The notes below the pieces were generated by a model. The model was given only the letters and a program-made list of their open reading frames with translations, was not told where the DNA came from and did no database searches. This document shows, one piece after another, positions 33,966 to 41,321 of a stretch of DNA of 41,321 bases; within the stretch, counting starts at the first letter, position 1; each line of letters begins with the position of its first letter. The DNA is from CAG-1031 sp964556785 (GTDB lineage: Bacteria > Bacteroidota > Bacteroidia > Bacteroidales > Muribaculaceae). The position numbers and the translations under genes are program-made. Where the stretch lies: contig CAZKXM010000007.1 in NCBI GenBank assembly GCA_964556785.1, forward strand, positions 1 through 41,321. The letters are read 5' to 3'.

Positions 33966-34008
33966 GGCCTGACGCCTGACCGTGTGCACTATAGCGTAAC
34001 GCTCAATG

Positions 34009-34050
34009 CAGAGGCAGCCTGGCGATCGCCAGGCTGCCTCTGTTTATTCT
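34009..34050 (+). terminator. Long perfectly palindromic terminator of the second efflux operon
   Basis: Bases 34009-34042 form a 34-base perfect palindrome (two 17-base arms) centred on GCGATCGC, followed by TTTATTCT. It lies 44 bases after the channel gene stop and would give a very stable hairpin. The T-run is short, and on the other strand there is none, so it mainly serves the + strand. Confidence 0.8.
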
Positions 34051-34071
34051 TTCGTGGAGCTTAGATTACAC

Positions 34072-34106
34072 AAAAAAGCTGTCTAAACTTGTTAGACAGC
34101 CTTTTT
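34072..34106 (-). terminator. Terminator of the tRNA-Gln transcript (likely bidirectional)
   Basis: A 9-bp perfect stem (GCTGTCTAA 34078-34086 with TTAGACAGC 34092-34100) has A6 on its left and CTTTTTT on its right. It therefore has a T-run in both directions. On the minus strand it follows the tRNA by six bases; on the plus strand it backs up the efflux terminator. Confidence 0.85.
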
Positions 34107-34111
34107 TGTTG

Positions 34112-34182
34112 TTGCCTTGGAAGGATTCGAACCCTCACAGGCGGAACCAGAATCCGACGTGCTACCATTACACCACAAGGCA
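34112..34182 (-). tRNA. tRNA-Gln (anticodon CUG)
   Basis: A 71-base cloverleaf on the minus strand: acceptor TGCCTTG pairs with CAAGGCA, D-loop AATGGTAG, anticodon stem CGGA/TCCG around loop TTCTGGT with anticodon CTG at 34150-34148, and T-arm GAGGG-TTCGAAT-CCTTC. The sequence TTCTG in the loop matches known bacterial glutamine tRNAs. The discriminator is A, and CCA is not encoded. It reads CAG codons. Confidence 0.93.
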
Positions 34183-34199
34183 TTGTCGTTTGACGGGTA

Positions 34200-34230
34200 C
34201 AAAGGTAAGACACATTTTTGATTTGACAAA
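34200..34230 (-). promoter_or_regulatory. Consensus promoter for tRNA-Gln
   Basis: On the minus strand, TTTG (34230-34227) and TACCTTTG (34207-34200) are exactly 19 bases apart, a perfect match to the Bacteroidetes consensus. It lies 17 bases before the mature tRNA. The remaining stretch up to 34330 holds only a weak hairpin (34303-34331) directly at the end of cinA. Confidence 0.85.
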
Positions 34231-34330
34231 ATTTTCAAGGAAAAAATGTCAAAAAAATCTTCGTGCCGGCAATTTGTGGCCATTTTTTGTGCCGATGCTT
34301 TAAGCTGACTTCATTGTTAAATCAGTCAGC

Positions 34331-35575
34331 TCACATGCTGAGGCGCCTGATGGCCATGATCAGGGCGCGCTGGGTGGCGCGATTGATAACGTCGGCTCGA
34401 TTGCCTGGGAAGCGGAAGCGCATGCTGTCAGAGCCGTTACTGTCGGCCACGGCGATGCAGACGGTTCCTACTGGCTTGCCGGGAACAGCCCCCGACGGGC
34501 CTGCTATTCCTGACGTGGCTACCGCGATATCGGCCTCACAGGCTGCCAGTGCTCCCAGAGCCATCTCTTCGACAACCGGTTCTGAGACTGCACCGTTGGC
34601 CTGAAGTGTGAGGGGCGAAACGCCTAAAAGACTCTCCTTCACCTCATTGCTATAGGCCACTACACCGCCTTTGACGGCTGCCGAGCTCCCGGGCACGAGA
34701 GTGAGTGTGTGAGCGATGTTTCCACCCGTGCAGCTCTCGGCGGTGGCGATTGTGAGGCCCCGGTCGGTAAGCATCTTCAGAAGCTGTTCCTCAGGAGTGG
34801 CATCATGGTCACACAGCAGGTGATCGGCCATAAGTTCGCAAAGTTCAGCGTGCGCCCTGTCCATCTTTTGCGCCAGGGCTGCTGCATCGTTGCCGGTTCC
34901 GTCAATCCGGAGTCTGACTACAGACATGTTTGGCAGATAGGCAAGATGCATGGAGGCGGGGAGGGCGTCTTCCCACGCCGCGAGGCGTTCGGCAATCTCA
35001 CTTTCAGGAATCCCTTCGACAATCAGAGTGCGGTGTTGCACACTTCCGCATTCCTCACCGTAAAGGCTGAGGAGCCGTGGCAACACTACGTCAGGAAACA
35101 TGGTGCGCGTTTCGGCAGGGACACCCGGCATGGCCACAAGAGTCTTCCCATCTTTGCTGAACAGCATCCCGGGGGCGGTTCCGGCCCGGTTTTCGAGCAC
35201 TTCGCAGCTTGTGGGCACCATTGCCTGGGTTGCCGTGAGAGCGTTGACCTTCAGGCCGCGCCGGCTCATTATGCGTTCGACATTGGCCGCCACATCAGGG
35301 TCGAGGCGCAGCTCTCCTCCGAAAATATCCATTAGCACCTGCTTGGTTATATCGTCGCGCGTGGGTCCGAGACCTCCTGTGGTCAGCACAATGTCGGCAT
35401 CGGCCATCGCCTGATTGATGGCGCCTGATATCGAGGCTGCTGAATCACCGCAGGTTTCGACCCCCGCAACGGTCCATCCCACCGGCTCCAGCATTCTCGC
35501 GAGCATTCCCGAGTTGGTGTCGGTAACCCTGCCGATGAGGATTTCATCACCGATCACAACAATCCTTACTATCAT
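34331..35575 (-). CDS. cinA: CinA family protein (nicotinamide-nucleotide amidase)
   Basis: 414 residues with the two-domain CinA layout. The N-terminal molybdopterin-binding-like domain (VIGDEILIGRVTDTNSG, LTTGGLGPTRDDIT, VAMPGVPAE) is linked to nucleotide pyrophosphatase activity in other members. The C-terminal domain (TIATAESCTGGNIAHTL, ATSGIAGPSGAVPGKPVGTV) is the PncC amidase that recycles NMN to nicotinate mononucleotide. I chose ATG 35575, which overlaps the tsaD stop as ATGA; longer in-frame starts intrude into tsaD. The same NAD-salvage theme appears in the sirtuin cluster elsewhere in the window, but there is no physical link. Confidence 0.94.
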   Translation of the reverse strand: MIVRIVVIGDEILIGRVTDTNSGMLARMLEPVGWTVAGVETCGDSAASISGAINQAMADADIVLTTGGLGPTRDDITKQVLMDIFGGELRLDPDVAANVERIMSRRGLKVNALTATQAMVPTSCEVLENRAGTAPGMLFSKDGKTLVAMPGVPAETRTMFPDVVLPRLLSLYGEECGSVQHRTLIVEGIPESEIAERLAAWEDALPASMHLAYLPNMSVVRLRIDGTGNDAAALAQKMDRAHAELCELMADHLLCDHDATPEEQLLKMLTDRGLTIATAESCTGGNIAHTLTLVPGSSAAVKGGVVAYSNEVKESLLGVSPLTLQANGAVSEPVVEEMALGALAACEADIAVATSGIAGPSGAVPGKPVGTVCIAVADSNGSDSMRFRFPGNRADVINRATQRALIMAIRRLSM

Positions 35576-36594
35576 ATCGATGTTCTTGCAAAAGGCACTT
35601 CGTCGTAGCCGCAGAAGCGCTTGTCGAGATATTTGAAATAGCCGGCCATGGCCACCATGGCGGCATTGTCGGTTGTGAACTCTCGCGGAGGAATGAATGC
35701 CGTCAGGCCATGCTCGGCGCAATATGCCTCGACAGCGTTACGGACACCTGAGTTGGCCGACACGCCTCCTCCTATCGCAACTGTCCTGACTCCGGTGGCA
35801 CGGACAGCCTTGTCGAGCTTGTCGAGAAGAATCTCTATGATTGTGCGCTGCAGTGAAGCGGCAAGGTGAGCCATATTCCGTTCGATAAAGTCGGGATCGG
35901 CCTTGACGGCATCGCGCAGGGTGTAGAGAAATGATGTCTTCAGGCCGCTGAAACTATAGTCAAGCCCCGGAACATTCGGTTTTGCAAAACGGAAGCGCAG
36001 CGCATCGCCTTCTTGGGCAAGCCTGTCGATGTGAGGGCCGCCGGGATAGGGGAGACCCATCACTTTGGCGCATTTGTCGAATGCCTCGCCGGCGGCATCA
36101 TCGATCGTGCGCCCGAGCATTTCCATCTCGAAGGGCGATTTGACGAGGATGAGCTGGCTGTTGCCGCCCGACACAAGAAGGCAGAGAAACGGGAATTCGG
36201 GAACCGTGTCAGATGGACCCTTGCGGATAAAATGGCTCAGAACGTGGGCCTGCAGATGGTTGACATCGACCAGCGGAATCCGCAAACCGAGCGACATTCC
36301 TTTGGCAAACGATGTGCCGACGAGCAGCGATCCGAGCAGGCCTGGCCCGCGAGTGAATGCGATGGCCGACAGATCCTGTTTCGCTATGCCGGCACGCTTA
36401 AGGGCGGTGTCGACAACCGGCAGAATGTTTTGCTGATGTGCGCGTGATGCAAGTTCGGGAACCACACCGCCATATTCGGCATGCACATCCTGACCGGCGA
36501 TGACGTTGCTTAGCAGAATGCCATCGGCAATTACGGCTGCCGATGTGTCGTCGCACGACGATTCTATCCCGAGGATTATTGTTTTATCGTTCAT
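35572..36594 (-). CDS. tsaD: tRNA N6-threonylcarbamoyladenosine transferase
   Basis: 340 residues. It transfers threonylcarbamoyl to A37 of ANN-decoding tRNAs with TsaB and TsaE. The start ILGIESSCDDTSAAVI, ELASRAHQQN, the metal-binding His113 and His117 in VNHLQAHVLSH, SGGNSQLILV and AIGGGVSANSGVR are all conserved family blocks. Length is normal. It is transcribed ahead of cinA with an ATGA overlap, and starts 12 bases after the gldB-like gene ends, so the three likely share one mRNA. Confidence 0.96.
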   Translation of the reverse strand: MNDKTIILGIESSCDDTSAAVIADGILLSNVIAGQDVHAEYGGVVPELASRAHQQNILPVVDTALKRAGIAKQDLSAIAFTRGPGLLGSLLVGTSFAKGMSLGLRIPLVDVNHLQAHVLSHFIRKGPSDTVPEFPFLCLLVSGGNSQLILVKSPFEMEMLGRTIDDAAGEAFDKCAKVMGLPYPGGPHIDRLAQEGDALRFRFAKPNVPGLDYSFSGLKTSFLYTLRDAVKADPDFIERNMAHLAASLQRTIIEILLDKLDKAVRATGVRTVAIGGGVSANSGVRNAVEAYCAEHGLTAFIPPREFTTDNAAMVAMAGYFKYLDKRFCGYDEVPFARTSI

Positions 36595-36606
36595 GGGTTT
36601 CAGGAA

Positions 36607-37551
36607 TTATTCCGGATTATATCCGGCATCGGCGAGGGTGTTGGTGCCGTTGTAGAAATCAGGAGAAAGAAGGTCGGCCTCAGGATGCTTACTCAGATAC
36701 GACTGAACAAGCCGGTGGCCTGTGAAACGGCCCAGACGCCCGGGGCTATCCGAATTCAGTATGGAGGTTGAAGGCGCCGGATTGAGAAGGCGGTCGGCCA
36801 CAGCAGGATCGGTTGTGAAAAGCATTTTGCGCTTCATCAGTTCGCGCCATATCTGGGCCTCGTTATCGTCGGCCCATTTCATTTGCGAGTCGGTGTAACC
36901 GAGCACCTCGCGTTCGCTCATGCCTGTTGCCCGCATCACTGATTCCACCACTGCTCCCTCATAGAGCAGTCGGGCAATCACCGGTGCATGCTCGCGTTTG
37001 GCCATCGGGTGGCTCGTGGCGATAATGGCTTCGGCGATATCGGGCGCTATCCTTGTCGGCACCTTAGCCTGTCTGACATATTCGGGAAACCCGTTGTAGG
37101 CAGGATGTTCGGCGCCAAGATAATGGTTGAGGGCCACGAACACTGCGGTGTCGCCCATCAGTACGATCGACTGTACATACGGTGAAACGATCGAGTAGAC
37201 TCTCCGCCCTTTCCCAACTGTCTGCATCACTCTTGACAGTGACTGCGCGAGCGAGTCGGTTGAACTGAACACGTTAGCGACTTCGGGCAGAAACGCCTTA
37301 ATGCGTGAGCGCCCGGCAAATTCAGCGGGCGAGGCATTGGAGTCGCCCGCAATAGTCATCCATGTGAAGAATGCTTCCTCAACCTCAGTTGAGTCGGTTA
37401 GATTAGCCGCGATGCTGTCGAGGCGCACAATCTTTATGGTCTCGGCCTCCGGCGCGGCTATGTTATCAGAGGCTGACTGCGCTGATTTGTCAGATTTTGA
37501 ACAGCCGGCCAACCCCAGTGTCAGAGCTATAAGTAATATGCCTTTTTTCAT
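36607..37551 (-). CDS. GldB-like lipoprotein
   Basis: 314 residues. A lipoprotein signal ends with LAGC (Cys17), followed by a low-complexity linker. The body matches the GldB family: VALNHYLGAEHPAYNGFPEYV, then a helical stretch with RLLYEGAVVESVMRA, YTDSQMKWADDNEAQIW and the closing SPGRLGRFTGHRLVQSYL. GldB was named for gliding motility in Flavobacterium, but homologues are widespread in non-gliding Bacteroidetes, where its role is unclear. It may serve the envelope or the type IX secretion machinery. Its -7 box (37568-37561) lies only nine bases before the ATG. Confidence 0.85.
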   Translation of the reverse strand: MKKGILLIALTLGLAGCSKSDKSAQSASDNIAAPEAETIKIVRLDSIAANLTDSTEVEEAFFTWMTIAGDSNASPAEFAGRSRIKAFLPEVANVFSSTDSLAQSLSRVMQTVGKGRRVYSIVSPYVQSIVLMGDTAVFVALNHYLGAEHPAYNGFPEYVRQAKVPTRIAPDIAEAIIATSHPMAKREHAPVIARLLYEGAVVESVMRATGMSEREVLGYTDSQMKWADDNEAQIWRELMKRKMLFTTDPAVADRLLNPAPSTSILNSDSPGRLGRFTGHRLVQSYLSKHPEADLLSPDFYNGTNTLADAGYNPE

Positions 37552-37560
37552 AAGTGGTCA

Positions 37561-37568
37561 CAAAAGTA
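37561..37568 (-). promoter_or_regulatory. -7 box of the gldB-like/tsaD/cinA unit
   Basis: On the minus strand TACTTTTG fits TAnnTTTG exactly and ends nine bases before the gldB-like ATG, which would give a leader of only a few bases. No TTTG is found at the standard distance. Confidence 0.5.
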
Positions 37569-37610
37569 GCAAAAATGGCCAAATCGAGCCATTCATCTGT
37601 TTTATTTTCT

Positions 37611-37618
37611 TAAATTTG
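37611..37618 (+). promoter_or_regulatory. -7 box of the amidase gene
   Basis: TAAATTTG matches TAnnTTTG exactly and ends 14 bases before the amidase ATG (37633). Its last G is also the first base of an in-frame GTG, which argues against GTG 37618 being the start. No TTTG box is seen 19-21 bases upstream. Confidence 0.5.
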
Positions 37619-37632
37619 TGGCAAATTTAGCA

Positions 37633-38796
37633 ATGCCACAAGTGTTGAGCCGTCAATCGATCATTCGCCGTGCTTTAACTGGTGTTCTCGCCGCGGTCCT
37701 GCTGATGCTGCCTTTGTGTGGTGTCGGGCAGACGGTGGTGCTCGATCCCGGCCATGGCGGACACGATTGCGGAGCGCTCGGCTCCAAGATCACAGAGAAG
37801 GAGATCAACCTCGCTGTGGCGCAGCGTGTGGGCAAACTCATCAGGAAGGAGCTTAAGGATGCAAAGGTTGTGTTCACGCGCGACGATGACCGGTTCATAA
37901 CCCTTCAGGGCCGCTGCGACATCGCCAATAAGGCCAAGGGCGATCTTTTCGTGTCGATCCACACCAATTCGGTGGCTGCCAATTCGCCTAACCGCACAAA
38001 GGTGAGCGGAGCTTCGGTCTATACCCTCGGATTGAACAGGGCCGACACAAACCTTGATGTGGCCATGCGCGAAAACTCGGTGATGAAGCTCGAAGACGAC
38101 TATTCAACCACCTACAGCGGCTTCGACCCCAACTCAGCCGAGAGCTATATCATTTTTGAGCTGAACCAGTCGGTTCACATCGACAATAGCCTCAAGCTTG
38201 CCCGCGAAATCCAGTCGAGGCTCACCGCCGATGCCGGGCGCAAGAATCTCGGGGTGCGCCAGGCTCCGTTCTGGGTTCTGGTCAGAACTTCGATGCCTGC
38301 GGTGCTTGTAGAGCTTGACTTCGTGTGCAATCCAGAGGTGGAGCAGTATCTTGGCAGCGAGAGTGGGCGAGATGAGCTCGCAGCCGCTATTTTCAACGGT
38401 ATAAAGTCGTATCTCGGATGCAGCACTGCTGTGAGCGTCCAGCCTGAGAAAACACAAACGAAATCCTCGCGCAACCGCACACGTCGCCCCGTAAAGGCGA
38501 CCGACAGTGTCAACACTGCTGCAGCTGAAGACACTCCGGCAACCTCCCCGGCTGAAAACACCGGTGCGACAGTGTATAAAGTGCAGTTCCTGACAGCTCC
38601 GCGCTCCATAGCCCAGGGCGACTCCCGTTTCAAAGGGCTGACGGATGTTGAAAGCTATACCGAATCGGGCATTGTGAAGTTTACGGTTGGACACACCGAA
38701 TCGATTGCAGAGGCAAAGCGCATTCTCAGTGAAGTTAAAAAGAAGTTTCCCGACGCGTTCATTATCAAGACGTGTGGCGGCAAGCGTGTAAAATAA
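37633..38796 (+). CDS. N-acetylmuramoyl-L-alanine amidase with SPOR-like domain
   Basis: 387 residues. It cleaves the bond between glycan and stem peptide in peptidoglycan, usually for daughter-cell separation. After a signal peptide (about 1-32) the Amidase_3 domain shows the zinc ligands His41 (LDPGHGGHD), Glu57 (TEKEIN) and His110 (VSIHTN), and the catalytic Glu227 (VLVELDFVCN). A Ser/Thr/Pro-rich linker leads to a SPOR-like C-terminal domain (VYKVQFLTA...KRILSEVKKKFPDAFIIK), which in other proteins binds glycan stripped of peptides at the septum. The start ATG 37633 lies just after the -7 box. The following MlaD-like gene starts 29 bases after the stop. Confidence 0.92.
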   Translation: MPQVLSRQSIIRRALTGVLAAVLLMLPLCGVGQTVVLDPGHGGHDCGALGSKITEKEINLAVAQRVGKLIRKELKDAKVVFTRDDDRFITLQGRCDIANKAKGDLFVSIHTNSVAANSPNRTKVSGASVYTLGLNRADTNLDVAMRENSVMKLEDDYSTTYSGFDPNSAESYIIFELNQSVHIDNSLKLAREIQSRLTADAGRKNLGVRQAPFWVLVRTSMPAVLVELDFVCNPEVEQYLGSESGRDELAAAIFNGIKSYLGCSTAVSVQPEKTQTKSSRNRTRRPVKATDSVNTAAAEDTPATSPAENTGATVYKVQFLTAPRSIAQGDSRFKGLTDVESYTESGIVKFTVGHTESIAEAKRILSEVKKKFPDAFIIKTCGGKRVK

Positions 38797-38825
38797 ACGA
38801 TAACAGAAGATCACAAGAGATATAT

Positions 38826-39749
38826 ATGAAAAAGATTTTCAGAAAAGAGATGATTATAGGGCTCACGGTGCTCCTGACGCTCATGATTCTTTTCTTCGGC
38901 ATCGACTATCTGAAGGGAATCAACATCTTTCATCCGGTCAACTACTACTATGTCACCTATGAGAACGTTGACGGCCTCGCCCAGTCGGCTCCGGTGACGG
39001 TCAACGGCTTCAAGGTGGGCCTCGTAAGGGAAATCACTTATGAATATGACAATCCCGGTCATATCCGCGTAGAGCTCAGCCTCGATAAGCAGCTGCGTGT
39101 GCCCAAGGGATCGAAGGCCGTGCTGACAACCGACATGCTCGGCACATCGACCATCGCGCTCGAGCTTGCTGCCGGAAACGATCACCACGACATCGGCGAC
39201 CGTCTTATCGGCGTAAAGGCAAAGGGCCTGATGGACGGTATTTCAAAAGATGTTATGCCTGCCATTTCCGACATGGTTCCTCGTATCGACTCGCTTCTGG
39301 TGGCTGTTACCAACCTTGCTTCCGATCCCGCACTTTCGAGCTCCATCCACAATCTGGATCACGTGCTTGCCAATCTTGAGACAGCTACGGTGACTCTCAA
39401 CAGTGCACTGGCTCCCATGCCCGGCATTGTCAATTCAGCCTCGGGAACGATGGCCGACGTGCGCGTTATTGCGGGCAATCTCAACCGTATGTCGGCCGAC
39501 CTTGCCGATGTTGCGGCCAGGGTGAAGGTGATGCCGCTTGACTCCACAATGTCAAACCTCAACGAGATCAGCTCCAATCTTCTGGCTCTTTCGCAGCAGC
39601 TCAACGATCCCAACTCCTCACTCGGTTTGCTGATGCACGATCCGGGACTATATAATAATGTGAACAACGCCGCCGCGCATATCGATTCGATTCTCATCGA
39701 CCTCAAGCGCGAGCCCAAACGCTACATTCCGAAGATCAAAATATTCTGA
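38826..39749 (+). CDS. MlaD/MCE family lipid-transport protein
   Basis: 307 residues. There is a single N-terminal membrane anchor (MIIGLTVLLTLMILFFGIDY), then one MCE domain (YYVTYENVDGLAQSAPVTVNGFKVGLVREI...VPKGSKAVLTTDMLGTSTIALE), and a long helical C-terminal part with repeated SNL/ASN-type heptads that would form a coiled tube or bundle. Such proteins carry phospholipids between inner and outer membranes with an MlaE/MlaF transporter, which is not encoded here. I chose ATG 38826 because it gives the membrane anchor directly. It follows the amidase gene closely, so both envelope genes may be expressed together. Confidence 0.92.
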   Translation: MKKIFRKEMIIGLTVLLTLMILFFGIDYLKGINIFHPVNYYYVTYENVDGLAQSAPVTVNGFKVGLVREITYEYDNPGHIRVELSLDKQLRVPKGSKAVLTTDMLGTSTIALELAAGNDHHDIGDRLIGVKAKGLMDGISKDVMPAISDMVPRIDSLLVAVTNLASDPALSSSIHNLDHVLANLETATVTLNSALAPMPGIVNSASGTMADVRVIAGNLNRMSADLADVAARVKVMPLDSTMSNLNEISSNLLALSQQLNDPNSSLGLLMHDPGLYNNVNNAAAHIDSILIDLKREPKRYIPKIKIF

Positions 39750-39805
39750 CGGCATTATCTGTAACGATTACAAATAAGCCCGTTTTCCCCGTTTTATTCC
39801 CATAA

Positions 39806-39848
39806 GCCCGCAAATCCGCTTGTCAAGCACTTTGTGGGCATGTTTTTT
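39806..39848 (+). terminator. Terminator after the MlaD-like gene
   Basis: An outer 9-bp stem (GCCCGCAAA 39806-39814 with TTTGTGGGC 39831-39839, one G-U pair) encloses an inner GCTT/AAGC stem and is followed by ATGTTTTTT. It isolates dnaA from the upstream genes. Confidence 0.8.
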
Positions 39849-40093
39849 CAGTTCGGTAGATCGGCCGGGTTCTCGAAAAAAAGTTATTAACACCCATTGA
39901 AAATCAGATGGTTACGCGAAAAATGTTAATAACTTTTGTTAAGAGGTCACTAATATGCTGTCATTCAGTACACTTGTGTTAGAGGAATAAAAACAAAATA
40001 AATCGGCAATTTTTTCTCAAAAAAATTATCCCCAATTTTGCTATCCCGATCATTAAGGGTCAATCCTCGAATCCTCGACTTAAACCGAAACAC
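39849..40093 (+). promoter_or_regulatory. dnaA upstream region with a 14-bp inverted repeat
   Basis: This AT-rich 245-base region holds AAAAGTTATTAACA (39879-39892) and its exact reverse complement TGTTAATAACTTTT (39924-39937), 31 bases apart. One DnaA-box-like sequence, TTATCCCCA (40026-40034), differs from TTATCCACA at one base. I see no cluster of DnaA boxes, so an origin is not demonstrated. No exact TAnnTTTG box is found; AACTTTTG (39931-39938) is the nearest match and lies inside the repeat. Confidence 0.5.
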
Positions 40094-41321
40094 ATGTCTC
40101 AATCTCATCTCGATCTCTGGGAGAAGTTCCGGCAGTTCATAGCCGACAATCTTCCGCCCGAACAATACGATATCTGGTTCAAACCATTGAGCTGCATCAG
40201 CTACATCGATGGCAAGCTCACTGTGTTTGTCCAGTCGAAGTATTTCGCGGAGCAGATCGAGGAGCGTTACATGAATCTGGTTGAGTCGGGCCTCAAGAAG
40301 GTGTACGGCGAATCAACCGAGCTCTACTATCGTTTCAATCAGGTTGGCGACGATCCCTCCACCGGTGTGACACTCGCACCCTCGCGCGAGAGCGCCGCAA
40401 TGAAGACCGGTGCCGCAGGAGGAACGAATCCTTTCTACGAGAAGCCGATCGAAAATATCAATCCGCAGCTCAATCCTCGCTACACATTTGAAAACTATTG
40501 CTCGAGCGATTCCAACAAACTCGCCCTGTCAATTGCCCAGTCAATAGCCTCGACCCCGAAAACCACCACCTTCAATCCTCTTTTCGTATATGGTGCTACC
40601 GGAGTGGGAAAAACCCACCTTATTCAGGCAATCGGCATCAGGATCAAGGAGGAGAACCCTCAGATGCAGGTGCTCTACGTAACGGCGCGTCTGTTTCAGA
40701 GTCAGTACACCACAGCCGTTGTCAACAAAAAGATCGACGATTTCGTGCGGTTCTATCAGCGGGTCGATGTGCTGATTGTTGACGATGTGCAGGATCTGAT
40801 AGGCAAGGAGTCGACTCAGAACATCTTTTACCACATCTTCAATCACCTTCACCAAAACGGCCGGCTGATCATAATGTCGAGCGATCGCTGTCCCTCAGAG
40901 ATGGACGGAATTGAGGACCGCATGCTTTCCCGCTTCAAGTGGGGCATGGTGGTTGCCCTCGACAAGCCCGACATGCAGCTGCGGCGCGACGTGCTCACTC
41001 TCAAATCGCAGCAGGACGGAGTTGAGCTTCCCGCCGAAGTGATCGAGTACATTGCCACTAATGTCACGGAAAGCGTTCGCGATCTCGAGGGAATAGTGGT
41101 GTCGCTGGTGGCACATGCCACCCATCTGAAGCGCGACCTCACCGTTGAGCTCGCCCGTAACGTTGTTTCCAAGGCAGTGAAGGTTAATCGCCGTCAGATC
41201 AATTTCGAGATGGTGACCCAGGAAGTTAGCCATTTTTATGGAATAGAGCCTGACCTGCTTTTCTCGAAGACACGCAAGCGCGAGGTGAGCGATGCCCGCC
41301 AGATGGTGATGTTCATGGCCA
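40094..41321 (+). CDS. dnaA: Chromosomal replication initiator DnaA (3' end outside window)
   Basis: 409 codons are present with no stop before the window edge. Domain I begins LWEKFRQFIADNLPPEQYDIWF (about 6-27); a linker of roughly 90-125 follows. The AAA+ domain starts at NPRYTFENYCSSDSNKLA and has Walker A GATGVGKTH, Walker B VLIVDDVQDL, and the sensor/arginine segments MSSDRCPSEMDGIEDRMLSR. Near the window end the DNA-binding domain IV begins, with the signature KTRKREVSDARQMVMFMA. It binds DnaA boxes and opens the origin. Start ATG 40094 gives the standard domain I. Confidence 0.97.
   Translation, partial: MSQSHLDLWEKFRQFIADNLPPEQYDIWFKPLSCISYIDGKLTVFVQSKYFAEQIEERYMNLVESGLKKVYGESTELYYRFNQVGDDPSTGVTLAPSRESAAMKTGAAGGTNPFYEKPIENINPQLNPRYTFENYCSSDSNKLALSIAQSIASTPKTTTFNPLFVYGATGVGKTHLIQAIGIRIKEENPQMQVLYVTARLFQSQYTTAVVNKKIDDFVRFYQRVDVLIVDDVQDLIGKESTQNIFYHIFNHLHQNGRLIIMSSDRCPSEMDGIEDRMLSRFKWGMVVALDKPDMQLRRDVLTLKSQQDGVELPAEVIEYIATNVTESVRDLEGIVVSLVAHATHLKRDLTVELARNVVSKAVKVNRRQINFEMVTQEVSHFYGIEPDLLFSKTRKREVSDARQMVMFMA

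Noticed and set aside
34021..34030. GCGATCGC as a cyanobacterial HIP1-type repeat
   Set aside because: Single occurrence at the centre of a terminator palindrome; it is not a dispersed repeat in this window and the organism is not a cyanobacterium.
34231..34330. Small gene or CRISPR-like repeats between tRNA-Gln and cinA
   Set aside because: GTGCCG occurs twice as a short direct repeat, but there is no spacer-repeat structure and no plausible reading frame.
35576..35722. Longer start for cinA, 49 codons upstream
   Set aside because: It overlaps tsaD deeply and lacks CinA similarity; ATG 35575 overlaps the tsaD stop as ATGA.
40026..40034. TTATCCCCA as a DnaA box proving an origin
   Set aside because: One imperfect box is expected by chance; no cluster is visible, so I do not call an origin.

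Overview
The window looks like chromosomal DNA of a Bacteroidales bacterium, most probably a gut Muribaculaceae-type organism. The evidence is several promoters of the Bacteroidetes form (TTTG, 19-21 bases, TAnnTTTG), a GldB-family lipoprotein, C-terminal tails that resemble type IX secretion signals, a fused BioG-BioC protein, OMP beta-barrel and starch-binding modules typical of the phylum, and weak or absent Shine-Dalgarno sequences. I see no phage, plasmid, insertion sequence or CRISPR array. The genus cannot be fixed from sequence reading alone.

Layout. 1-5210 (+): the end of an AcrB-type RND pump, its outer-membrane factor, an LpxA-like acyltransferase and a sugar-phosphate nucleotidyltransferase, closed by a terminator near 5338-5376. 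5441-7462 (+): NAD-dependent DNA ligase with its own promoter. 7627-10593 (+): a secreted alpha-amylase with two starch-binding modules. 10693-15051 (+): biotin operon bioA-bioF-bioGC-bioD, each junction an ATGA stop/start overlap, followed by a DEDD exonuclease and a 66-residue membrane protein. 16166-20912 (+): a small secreted protein, a beta-helix carbohydrate-binding-type protein and an outer-membrane barrel.

20944-27375: a HxlR regulator (-) diverges from a tight + strand run: NAD(P)-binding oxidoreductase, flavin-binding PNPOx-like protein, zinc-type macrodomain hydrolase, class M sirtuin, malic enzyme and an AspT-type transporter. The sirtuin/macrodomain pair is a reversible ADP-ribosylation module. 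Its usual partners (GcvH-L, LplA2) are absent and redox genes stand in their place, with a one-cysteine HxlR repressor and a candidate operator next door. This is the most interesting part of the window.

27407-33965: an AraC-family regulator (-) diverges from a complete second RND efflux operon (adaptor lipoprotein, pump, TolC-type channel). 34112-34182 (-): tRNA-Gln(CUG) with promoter and terminator. 34331-37551 (-): cinA, tsaD and a gldB-like gene. 37633-39749 (+): a cell-wall amidase and an MlaD-like protein. 40094-41321 (+): the first 409 codons of dnaA, cut by the window end, with a 14-bp inverted repeat upstream. This marks the replication-initiator locus, though I cannot show an origin here.
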